This document shows positions 34,536 to 42,583 of a stretch of DNA of 64,000 nt, piece by piece. Source of the DNA: JAVSMW01 sp032027005 (GTDB lineage: Bacteria > Bacillota > Thermincolia > Thermincolales > UBA2595); NCBI GenBank assembly GCA_032027005.1, contig JAVSMW010000016.1, positions 41,828 to 105,827 on the forward strand, read 5' to 3'. The notes under the pieces were generated by a model, which was given only the letters and a program-made list of their open reading frames with translations, was not told the DNA's origin and made no database searches. A program made the translations under genes and the position numbers. The first letter of the stretch is position 1. Every line of letters begins with the position of its first letter.

Positions 34536-34979
34536 CTAAACTTCCAGCAGTTCAAAACCATTACCTGGATTAATTTTTCTTTGAGCAGAAACGTCGGTCA
34601 TTTCCAAAATTATGACCTCACCAATATGCCAGATGTACACACCTTCCCTGGTGCACCCGGCGACTGTTTGGCCATTGCGGCCAAAGGCAGAGTGCAGGTG
34701 CAGTTTTGGAACGTTATCCTCATTCACAAAGATAGTGCCGACCCCAACAGCTTCACTTACTCCGGCTAAACTAACCACCGTGGGCACCGGCTGGGCTGCA
34801 GTTCCATCTTCAGGGCCAACTACCACTTTACTGTTTTGTTCAGCTCCCCCAATAAAAAGCACTGTTGCAGACTCTACTTTTTGAGCTTTGGCGAATTCCT
34901 CTATCACATCAGGGATCCTGTCTCCATGTTCCAGGCGTAGTATAAAAATTCTGCCTAAGTTTGCTTCTGTAAATTTCAT
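34536..34979 (-). CDS. PPC/DUF296-domain protein
   Basis: The 147-residue protein matches the PPC (DUF296) fold: FILRLEHGDRIPDVIEEFAKAQKV at the N-terminus, then a histidine cluster in PKLHLHSAFG (about residues 92-101) and CTREGVYIWHIGEVIILEM. In plants the fold follows AT-hooks; bacterial stand-alone forms may bind a metal or nucleotide through the histidines. Its role is unknown. Confidence 0.85.
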   Translation of the reverse strand: MKFTEANLGRIFILRLEHGDRIPDVIEEFAKAQKVESATVLFIGGAEQNSKVVVGPEDGTAAQPVPTVVSLAGVSEAVGVGTIFVNEDNVPKLHLHSAFGRNGQTVAGCTREGVYIWHIGEVIILEMTDVSAQRKINPGNGFELLEV

Positions 34980-35010
34980 GTTAATAATTTCCCCTTATCA
35001 TAAACGTTGA

Positions 35011-35445
35011 TCACCGATGGCTTGTTATAAGTTTAAACCCAAGACCGCAAAAAATAGCTGCCGATGCTAAATTCATGATTTTGGCAAATCCCGGTTTCTT
35101 TAAGATAAAATCCCCTCAAGATCCCGCAAAATATCCGATTGAGCCAACTAAAGGATCATTTCTGTGCTTAATTGCTTTATAAGCCAGGAAAAACAGATAA
35201 ATTGCCCCAAATGTCTTTAAAAGGATAAAGGCTAACTCAGATGTTTTGAAAATGACAGAAAGGCCGAAGGCCGCAGCTAATGTATGTATTGAATTACCAA
35301 AGCACAATCCCATTGCTGTGAAAAATCCCGCTTTTCTGCCATTTGTTATGCCCTGAGTAATTGTAAAAACGATATCCGGGCCAGGCGCCAGAATCAGTAA
35401 TATTGATGATGAGATAAACAGTAAAAGTGAAGATAAAGTAAACAC
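35011..35445 (-). pseudogene. LysE/RhtB-family exporter, internally deleted
   Basis: The first 100 or so residues are a normal LysE N-terminus (SSSILLILAPGPDIVFTITQ, then GFFTAMGLCFGNSIHTLAAA and a third membrane segment). The frame then ends at GYFAGS. A C-terminal LysE piece follows in another frame (FAKIMNLASAAIFCGLGFKL, then a stop at 35011-35013). The central 80 or so residues expected in a protein of about 200 are missing. LysE proteins export amino acids; this one should be inactive. Confidence 0.8.
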
Positions 35446-35506
35446 TTTTCATCATCCTTTCGAAACCTAATTTTGCATATCATAGCCCCCCACCCCTAGC
35501 TTCAAG

Positions 35507-35688
35507 GGAGACCGCTCAATAGCAAGCATAGCAAGGAAAAATTTTTATCGCGGCCGAAGGCGTACTGGGTATGTACTCCGAGGCCGCGATAAAAATTTTG
35601 ACGCAGCTAGGCACCACTTTTACCCGCAAGGGGCAGGCCGGATCCGTAAGCCGCTGAAGCGGCAACGGCTCCGCTCTCAGCGGTCTCC
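35507..35688. repeat. Hairpin-forming interspersed element, copy D
   Basis: The inner arms are a perfect 18-bp inverted repeat (35538-35555 and 35582-35599), and the outer arms a perfect 10-bp pair (GGAGACCGCT at 35507-35516 and its complement at 35679-35688). The inner loop GCGTACTGGGTATGTACTCC resembles part of the core of copies B and C. The right portion (CCCGCAAGGGG, then GCTGAAGCGG) matches copy A. It abuts the disA stop codon. Confidence 0.75.
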
Positions 35689-36767
35689 TACCAGTGGTGG
35701 CGGTCAAGGAGGATCTGGTCTCGATACCTCTTCAACCCCTCTTTAATTGCCTTTGCCCTTACTTCACCGATTCCTTCAACTTCATCAAGCTCTTCAATTG
35801 AAGCATTCAGAATCCTCTGCAGTGAACTGAAAGCCCCGATCAGGTTCTTGATAACCGGCCATGGCAGCCGGGGAATTTTATATAAAATCCTGTATCCGCG
35901 GGGTGACACGGATTCATCCAAAATGCTGGCACTGCCGGTGTATCCCAGTGCTCTGCAAATTAGAGACAGATCCAGTAAATCTTCGGCATTCCATTGGCCA
36001 ATGGTATGCAGTACTTCTTCGGGGTGTTTATCTTCATGCAAATAATAATCCTCAATAATTAAGAGTCCATCATCTTCCACATTGGCAATTAACTCATCCA
36101 GCTGCATGCTGACCAGACGCCCTTCCGTTCCCAGCTCACCAATGTAGGTTTCAATTTCTTTTACTATCCGCACTACCATCTCTGTTCTCTGGATGGCTTT
36201 GGCCACATCGTACAAGGTCACCAGATCCTGGAACTCAAGGGTTGTAAGAGTCACCAGGGCTTTGTCCAGGACAACTTTATATTTTTCCAGAGTCTGCACA
36301 GCCTGGTTAGCCTTAGTCAGAATCACCCCGATATCCCTAAGCACATATTTACCTGCGCCTTTATAAATGGTAATTATATTTCTTCTTTGCGAAATAGAAA
36401 TTACCATACTTCCTGTTTGCCGGGCCACTCTCTCCGCAGTACGGTGCCGAATTCCTGTCTCTGAGGAGGGAATTGCGGGATCCGGCACTAACTGAGTATT
36501 GGCATACAATATCTTTTTAGCATCACTGGACAAAATTATGGCCCCATCCATTTTAGCCAACTCGTAAATGTTAGCGCGAGTGAGATCTACATTGATCTCA
36601 AAGCCGCCTACAATAAGTTCCATGACCTGTGGATTGTCCCCAATTACTATCAGGGCACCGGTGCGGGCACTCAGGATATTTTCCAGGCCCTCCCGCAAAA
36701 CCGTTCCCGGCGCCAATGCTTTGATTGATTTTAAAAATTCCCCGTCAAGCAGTTGTTCATCTTTCAA
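35688..36767 (-). CDS. disA: DNA integrity scanning protein, diadenylate cyclase
   Basis: The 359-residue protein has the DAC domain with KMDGAIILSSD (DGA motif, about residues 72-82) and GIRHRTAERVA (RHR motif), a long helical spine, and a C-terminal helix-hairpin-helix domain (ELDEVEGIGEVRAKAI). DisA makes c-di-AMP and is slowed by branched DNA. Its ATG overlaps the radA stop by 4 bp, matching the known RadA-DisA functional pairing. Its last codons touch a hairpin repeat. Confidence 0.97.
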   Translation of the reverse strand: MKDEQLLDGEFLKSIKALAPGTVLREGLENILSARTGALIVIGDNPQVMELIVGGFEINVDLTRANIYELAKMDGAIILSSDAKKILYANTQLVPDPAIPSSETGIRHRTAERVARQTGSMVISISQRRNIITIYKGAGKYVLRDIGVILTKANQAVQTLEKYKVVLDKALVTLTTLEFQDLVTLYDVAKAIQRTEMVVRIVKEIETYIGELGTEGRLVSMQLDELIANVEDDGLLIIEDYYLHEDKHPEEVLHTIGQWNAEDLLDLSLICRALGYTGSASILDESVSPRGYRILYKIPRLPWPVIKNLIGAFSSLQRILNASIEELDEVEGIGEVRAKAIKEGLKRYRDQILLDRHHW

Positions 36768-38134
36768 TTGCTCACCCCCAACGCTGTCTCAAAGGCATCT
36801 TCGACCTTGTCAACACCTATAACTTTAACGCTGCCAATATCCTTGCACTGATTGAGGTTCGCTGCCGGGACCACAAAAGTGGAAAACCCCAGTTTGGTTC
36901 CCTCATGTATCCTTTTAACCACCTGACTAACTCCCCTGACCTCTCCTGTCAAACCGATTTCACCGAGTGCCACCGTATACGGATCAACAGCCACATCCCG
37001 GAAGCTGGAGGCCATGGCAACAGCTACACCAAGGTCAACCGCCGGCTCGTCAAGCTTAACTCCACCGGCCAGATTTACGTAAGCATCATGATTGCTCAGG
37101 CGTAAGCCAACCCTTTTCTCCAACACAGCAAGAATTAAATTCACCCTGTTAAAATCTATGCCGCTGGTCATCCTCCGTGGATTCCCAAAACTACTGGGGC
37201 TTACTAACGCCTGAACCTCAACTAACACCGGCCTGGTCCCTTCCATCCCGGCCACCACCACCGAACCGGCAACTCCGGTAGGGCGCTCGGCCAAAAACAT
37301 CTCCGAGGGGTTCTTCACCTCCTGCAGGCCTAGCTCTCCCATCTCAAAAACACCAATTTCGTTAGTCGAGCCAAACCTGTTTTTGACTGCCCGCAAAATT
37401 CGGAAGGTGTGATGACGCTGTCCTTCAAAATATAACACCGCATCAACCATATGTTCCAAAACCCTGGGTCCCGCCAGAAAGCCATCCTTGGTTACATGAC
37501 CGACAATGACAACAGGGGTATCCAAAGTTTTGGCCATTTGCATCAAAAAACCTGTACATTCCCTGACCTGGGCTACACTGCCCGGGGCCGAAGGAAGGCC
37601 TTCCGTAAAGACGGTCTGAATTGAGTCTATCACAATAAAATTAGGTAAGATTTGTTCCACATGTTTTCTGATTTGCTCAAGTGATGTCTCTGTGACGACA
37701 TACAGATTGTCTGTTACCACCCCGAGTCTGGCCGCCCGCATCTTAGTCTGCTGGGCAGATTCTTCGCCCGTTACGTATAAACAAAGTCCCTGTGTCTGGG
37801 CAATATTTGAAGCTGCCTGTAAAGCCAAAGTAGATTTTCCTATCCCGGGATCTCCGCCTATCAGAATCAGGGAACCGGGCACGACCCCACCGCCCAAGAC
37901 CCTGTCAAGTTCATTAATCCCGGTGTTAACCCTTTGCCCAGCCATATCAGAAACCATAGTAAGCGGAATCGGCTTGGCACCCGAAAGGCGGATTTCATTA
38001 ACGGCTTTCGGCTGAACCAATTCCTCCACCATCGAATTCCACCGGCCGCATGCAGGACACCGCCCACACCATTTGGCTTCTTCATGCCCACATTCCTGGC
38101 ACACAAATTTGTACTTATTTTTTAACTTTCCCAC
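36764..38134 (-). CDS. radA: DNA repair protein RadA (Sms)
   Basis: A GTG at 38132-38134 after GAGGTATTTT is chosen (MGKLKNKYKFVCQECGHE). The roughly 456-residue protein has a zinc finger (CQEC...CGRCPAC), a RecA-like ATPase core with Walker A GGDPGIGKST and the RadA motif KNRFGSTNE, and a C-terminal Lon-protease-like domain. RadA is a branch-migration helicase. A terminator and a 130-bp repeat separate it from clpC, so radA-disA probably has its own promoter. Confidence 0.95.
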   Translation of the reverse strand: MGKLKNKYKFVCQECGHEEAKWCGRCPACGRWNSMVEELVQPKAVNEIRLSGAKPIPLTMVSDMAGQRVNTGINELDRVLGGGVVPGSLILIGGDPGIGKSTLALQAASNIAQTQGLCLYVTGEESAQQTKMRAARLGVVTDNLYVVTETSLEQIRKHVEQILPNFIVIDSIQTVFTEGLPSAPGSVAQVRECTGFLMQMAKTLDTPVVIVGHVTKDGFLAGPRVLEHMVDAVLYFEGQRHHTFRILRAVKNRFGSTNEIGVFEMGELGLQEVKNPSEMFLAERPTGVAGSVVVAGMEGTRPVLVEVQALVSPSSFGNPRRMTSGIDFNRVNLILAVLEKRVGLRLSNHDAYVNLAGGVKLDEPAVDLGVAVAMASSFRDVAVDPYTVALGEIGLTGEVRGVSQVVKRIHEGTKLGFSTFVVPAANLNQCKDIGSVKVIGVDKVEDAFETALGVSN

Positions 38135-38228
38135 AAAATACCTCAAAAAAATATTAGAATTTCTTAACAAATAATTATAGCATGAAATATTACCCCGAAC
38201 AAGCGACCAATCAGCATAAGAATAGCAA

Positions 38229-38268
38229 AAAATCGGAAAGCCTGCTTTAAGCAGACTTCCCGATTTTC
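38229..38268 (-). terminator. Terminator between clpC and radA
   Basis: A long stem (AATCGGGAAG with CTTTCCGATT, and TGCTT/AAGCA inside) is followed on the minus strand by TTTTTTGC. It should end the ctsR-clpC transcript. Confidence 0.85.
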
Positions 38269-38273
38269 ACTTA

Positions 38274-38400
38274 CCCGATGGCTAAGCGCCACTAAATTCC
38301 CGCTTTTGTAAGCTAGAGACAACTGGCGCTAAGCCCCTGGATAAGTTCAACTAAATTTCGGGTGAAGTTTACAGCTCCACCTGAAGTAAGTTTCATTTAT
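38274..38400 (+). repeat. 130-bp palindromic interspersed element, copy 3
   Basis: It starts CCGATGGCTAAGCGCCACTAA and ends AAGTAAGTTTCATTTAT. As in copy 1, the right end overlaps the stop codon of the upstream gene, here clpC. Both hairpin regions are present. Confidence 0.85.
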
Positions 38401-40835
38401 ACTGTTTGCAATGCTATTTTTTCTACTACAATTGTGTTATCCCTGGCCCCTATCCGAACTTTGTCGCCTGTATGAACCTCACCTTTCAGCAGTTCATCAG
38501 ACAATCTGTCCTCCACTTCTCGCTGAATAGCCCGGCGCAGTGGTCTGGCACCATACATCTGGTCAAAGCCTTCTTTAGCCAGTAAGACTTTGGCCTCTTC
38601 TGTGACGTCAATTTTGATATCTTTTTCTGACAACCGTTTAGCAACTTCAGTAATCATCAGCTCGACAATTTGTTTAATATGCTCTGCATCGAGGGCATGG
38701 AACACAATTATATCATCAATCCGGTTCAGAAATTCGGGCCTAAAGGCTCGGCGCAGTTCGCCGGTAACCTTGCCTTTCATATCATCATAACCCGTATCCC
38801 GTCCCTGAGGCCTAAAGCCGAGGCTGCTTTCTTTTCTCAGAAGTTCGGCCCCAACATTAGAAGTCATAATAATGACCGTATTGCGGAAGTCCACAGTTTT
38901 ACCCTTAGAGTCGGTCAGACGTCCATCCTCCAGCACCTGCAGCAGCACATTAAAGACTTCCGGATGGGCTTTTTCAATTTCGTCCAGAAGAATTACCGAA
39001 TAAGGCCTTCTTCTGACAGCTTCGGTCAGCTGACCGCCTTCATCATAACCCACATATCCCGGCGGCGCCCCTACTAAGCGTGAGACAGCATGTTTCTCCA
39101 TATATTCAGACATATCTATTCTGACCATAGCATCCTCTTCGCCAAATAAAGCTTCTGCCAATGCCCTGGCCAACTCAGTCTTGCCAACTCCGGTAGGTCC
39201 AAGGAAGATAAAGGAACCCACCGGGCGCTTGGGGTCTTTTAAACCGGCCCGGGCTCTGCGTACAGCCTTGGATACGGCTTGAACAGCTTCGTCCTGACCA
39301 ATGACGCGCTGATGCAAAATACCTTCCATATTGAGCAGTCGCTCACTTTCTCCCTCTGCCAGTTTCTTAACCGGCACGCCGGTCCAGCTTGAAACTATAT
39401 GAGCAATGTCTTCTTCGGTAACTTTTCTCTTTTCCAGCCCTTTTTGCTTTTCCCAGTCTTTTTTAGTAGCCCCCAGCTGTTCCTTCAGCTTTTGTTCGGA
39501 ATCACGCAGTTGGGCAGCCTTTTCAAATTCCTGGGCAGAGATGGCCGCCTCTTTTTCCTGCCGGACTTTTTCCAGCTCAGCTTCAGTATCTTTGATCCCC
39601 GGGGGTGCCACATGAGCCTGCAGTCTGACCCGGGAAGCTGCTTCATCTATAAGATCTATGGCCTTATCCGGCAGGAAGCGGTCAGAAATATAGCGGTCAG
39701 AAAGCTTAACTGCAGCTTCAATCGCCTCATCAGTAATTTTCACCCTGTGATGAGCTTCATAACGGTCTCTCAAGCCCCGTAGGATATCCAGAGCTTCTTC
39801 GGCTGACGGTTCGTCAACAGTGATTGGCTGAAACCTCCGCTCCAGAGCCGGGTCTTTTTCGATATGCTTTCTATACTCATCCAAAGTCGTAGCTCCAATG
39901 CACTGCAATTCCCCTCTGGCTAAAGCGGGTTTCAAGATATTAGCAGCGTCAATGGCTCCTTCGGCCGCGCCGGCCCCGATTAAAGTATGAAGTTCATCAA
40001 TAAAGATAATGATATTGCCGGCATTGCGAATTTCATCCATGACTTTTTTCAGCCGTTCTTCAAACTCACCTCTGAATTTGGTCCCGGCAACCACCGAAGC
40101 CAAGTCAAGGGTAACCACCCGTTTGTTGTCCAGGGTATCGGGCACTTTACCCTGTTCAATTCTCTGGGCCAGGCCTTCTGCAATAGCAGTTTTGCCCACT
40201 CCAGGCTCACCAATAAGCACAGGATTATTTTTAGTCCGGCGGCTTAAGACCTGCACGACCCGTTCAATCTCCTTTTCCCGGCCCACAACGGGATCCAGCT
40301 TACCTTCTTTGGCCAGAGTAGTCAAATCCCTGCCAAATTCATCAAGATTGGGGGTCTTTGTATGCACAGCACCAGGTTTATCTTTTCCTCCATTACCCGC
40401 AAATCCGCTCAACATTTCAATGACACTCTCGCGCAATGAATCAAGACTGCCGCCCAGGCTTTGCAGAACATTGGCTGCCACACCTTCTCTTTCTCTGATC
40501 AGACCGAGCAGAAGATGTTCAGTGCCGATGTAATTATGGCCCAGGTTCCTCGCTTCGTCAAAGGAAAGTTCCAATACTTTTTTAGACCTGGGGGTAAAAC
40601 TAATTTCACCTGAGACCGGGTTATTTCCCTTCCCAATAATCTTTTCAACTTCACTTCTTACTTGCTCCAACTCAATCCCCATACTCCGGAGAACTCTGGC
40701 CGCTATCCCCTCACCTTCACAGATCAGACCCAGCAGCAAATGCTCTGTCCCCACATAAGGGTAGTTGAGCCGCCTCGCTTCTTCCTGGGCAAGCATCAGA
40801 ACTTTCTGCGCCCTTTCTGTAAACCTGCCAAACAT
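38397..40835 (-). CDS. clpC: ATP-dependent Clp protease ATPase subunit ClpC
   Basis: The ATG at 40833-40835 (MFGRFTERAQKVLMLAQEEA) lies eight bases after GGAGGCGAAAACT. The 812-residue protein has the double ClpN repeat (1-145), two AAA+ modules (Walker A GEPGVGKTA and GPTGVGKTE), and a short M-domain with an UVR motif (EFEKAAQLRDSEQKL). ClpC unfolds proteins for ClpP and recognises phosphoarginine tags written by McsB. It is the last gene of the ctsR operon. Confidence 0.97.
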   Translation of the reverse strand: MFGRFTERAQKVLMLAQEEARRLNYPYVGTEHLLLGLICEGEGIAARVLRSMGIELEQVRSEVEKIIGKGNNPVSGEISFTPRSKKVLELSFDEARNLGHNYIGTEHLLLGLIREREGVAANVLQSLGGSLDSLRESVIEMLSGFAGNGGKDKPGAVHTKTPNLDEFGRDLTTLAKEGKLDPVVGREKEIERVVQVLSRRTKNNPVLIGEPGVGKTAIAEGLAQRIEQGKVPDTLDNKRVVTLDLASVVAGTKFRGEFEERLKKVMDEIRNAGNIIIFIDELHTLIGAGAAEGAIDAANILKPALARGELQCIGATTLDEYRKHIEKDPALERRFQPITVDEPSAEEALDILRGLRDRYEAHHRVKITDEAIEAAVKLSDRYISDRFLPDKAIDLIDEAASRVRLQAHVAPPGIKDTEAELEKVRQEKEAAISAQEFEKAAQLRDSEQKLKEQLGATKKDWEKQKGLEKRKVTEEDIAHIVSSWTGVPVKKLAEGESERLLNMEGILHQRVIGQDEAVQAVSKAVRRARAGLKDPKRPVGSFIFLGPTGVGKTELARALAEALFGEEDAMVRIDMSEYMEKHAVSRLVGAPPGYVGYDEGGQLTEAVRRRPYSVILLDEIEKAHPEVFNVLLQVLEDGRLTDSKGKTVDFRNTVIIMTSNVGAELLRKESSLGFRPQGRDTGYDDMKGKVTGELRRAFRPEFLNRIDDIIVFHALDAEHIKQIVELMITEVAKRLSEKDIKIDVTEEAKVLLAKEGFDQMYGARPLRRAIQREVEDRLSDELLKGEVHTGDKVRIGARDNTIVVEKIALQTV

Positions 40836-40853
40836 AGTTTTCGCCTCCATTTA

Positions 40854-41924
40854 TTAAATTTGTATATTTGTTAATTGTTTTCTAACCGTTTCAGCCCTAA
40901 ACCAATCACGCTCTTCCGTATTTAAGGTGCGTCCGGCAGCTTTGCTCAAAAAAGCCGGTGTCGAAAGCATAATTAATTCGTTGATCAGACCATATGTCAG
41001 ACCCTGCAGCATTCCGAGCTGAACACCTAAACGCAGGTCGGAAATATTTTTTAGAGCCTCCTTGGAGGTCATCAGTCTGGCATTGCTCATAATTCCAAAA
41101 GCCCGGTAGATTTTGTCTTCAAAGAACTTAAGGTTATCCTTGATTACTGTTTCCCTGATGGCCCTTTCCTGGGCAACTACCTTTTGGGTCACAGTCAGGA
41201 GGTTTTTGACTATCTCTTCCTCAGTTTGCCCCATTGTAACCTGGTTTGAAACCTGGAATAGATTACCATGAGCCTCAGTTCCTTCACCGTAATAACCCCG
41301 CACAGCCAAACCTAACTGGGCGATAGCGTGTACAATTTTCCCTACCTGCTTCCCCATTACCAGACATGGCAGGTGCAGCATCACTGAAGCCCTTAGCCCG
41401 GTACCTACATTGGTGGGGCATGATGTAAGATAACCCCGCTTCTCGCAAAAACTGTAATCAAGACTCTTTTCCAGTAAATCATCTATTTTATCAGCCAGGG
41501 CCCATGTCTCTTCCAGCTGCAGGCCTGGCTGCAAGCACTGGATTCGCAGGTGGTCCTCTTCATTAACCATAATACTGACAGATTCATCCTCCGAAATTAC
41601 GACCGCCCGATTTTGCGGATTATCAATATGCTGAGGACTGACCAGGTGTTTCTCCACCAGGATCATCCGCTCATTATCGGTCAGTTCGGCCAGATTTGTA
41701 AATTCTAACTCCCCTGCCACGGACTTTAGTTCTTGATCAGATACAGCTAACTGCACTGCTTGAAACACCTGCTCAGCCTCTTTTTCTTTAATAAAGTGGG
41801 GGAACGGATACCCGCAGATGTTTCTGGCTAACCTTACCCTGGAACTTATTACTATATCATTATCAGGTCCGGTACCGGCCATCCATTTACTGCCGGCTTT
41901 GTTTACCGCGTCTTTGAGCGACAT
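40854..41924 (-). CDS. mcsB: Protein arginine kinase McsB
   Basis: The 356-residue protein has the phosphagen-kinase fold: IVISSRVRLARNICGYPFPH near the N-terminus, CPTNVGTGLRASVMLHLP with the catalytic-region cysteine and nucleotide-binding arginines, and RGYYGEGTEA. McsB phosphorylates arginines, inactivating CtsR and marking proteins for ClpCP. It overlaps no gene but is tightly spaced between mcsA and clpC. Confidence 0.96.
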   Translation of the reverse strand: MSLKDAVNKAGSKWMAGTGPDNDIVISSRVRLARNICGYPFPHFIKEKEAEQVFQAVQLAVSDQELKSVAGELEFTNLAELTDNERMILVEKHLVSPQHIDNPQNRAVVISEDESVSIMVNEEDHLRIQCLQPGLQLEETWALADKIDDLLEKSLDYSFCEKRGYLTSCPTNVGTGLRASVMLHLPCLVMGKQVGKIVHAIAQLGLAVRGYYGEGTEAHGNLFQVSNQVTMGQTEEEIVKNLLTVTQKVVAQERAIRETVIKDNLKFFEDKIYRAFGIMSNARLMTSKEALKNISDLRLGVQLGMLQGLTYGLINELIMLSTPAFLSKAAGRTLNTEERDWFRAETVRKQLTNIQI

Positions 41925-41935
41925 TGGAAAACCTC

Positions 41936-42454
41936 CTAGCTGATCTCATTTTCCAGGCTGCGGATTTTATCTCTGATTTCCGCCGCCTTTTCATATTCTT
42001 CCCGGCTTACGGCTTCCTGAAGATCAAGCTTTAATTTTTCAATCTCTTTCCGGATCCCTAAAGTGCCGCCTGTTCGTTTGGGAATTTTCCCGCTATGCCT
42101 TGGATTCCCGTGTACCCTTCGCAAAACTTGGTCTAACTTATTTTCAAACACTTGATAACACTGGGGGCAGCCCAGTTTCCCCACCCGCGAAAACTGGCTA
42201 TCGGTAAATCCACAGCTTTCACACTGTGCCGGCTTTATGCGGGTGTTGGGTACGGCTTGATGTCCAGCCAGAGGCTGCTGGTTAAATAAATCAGCAAAAA
42301 TATTTTGCAGCAGCCATTTTGGTTCGTGACCAAAATTTATGCCAGTATCCTCTTGGGCACAAACCTCACACAGATTGGTTTCAGTTTTTGCGCCATTAAT
42401 TATTTGGGTCATATGAACAGTTGCCGGTCTCTGCTGACATCTGTCACACTTCAT
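41936..42454 (-). CDS. mcsA: McsB activator McsA
   Basis: The 172-residue protein has four Cys-X2-Cys pairs (CDRC, CEVC, CESC, CPQC) in its first 100 residues for zinc binding, and a C-terminal UVR-type helix pair (EEYEKAAEIRDKIRSLEN). McsA activates McsB and guards CtsR regulation. It precedes mcsB by 11 bp. The pair is separated from ctsR by dnaK, cbpA and clpB, which is unusual. Confidence 0.95.
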   Translation of the reverse strand: MKCDRCQQRPATVHMTQIINGAKTETNLCEVCAQEDTGINFGHEPKWLLQNIFADLFNQQPLAGHQAVPNTRIKPAQCESCGFTDSQFSRVGKLGCPQCYQVFENKLDQVLRRVHGNPRHSGKIPKRTGGTLGIRKEIEKLKLDLQEAVSREEYEKAAEIRDKIRSLENEIS

Positions 42455-42583
42455 AATATTCTTTGCCGGCCTGCCACTTGAATGAAGGCCCCGGCAAATC
42501 CCCCCCTCCTAAAAATCGGTCTCCCTATATAATACTTTAAAGATTCAGGCATTCGTTACAGACTCTTGTAACCCACTCTAACT

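Noticed and set aside
36725..37105. Plus-strand frame of 126 codons within radA
   Set aside because: It is antisense to the conserved RadA coding region and has no ribosome binding site or family resemblance.
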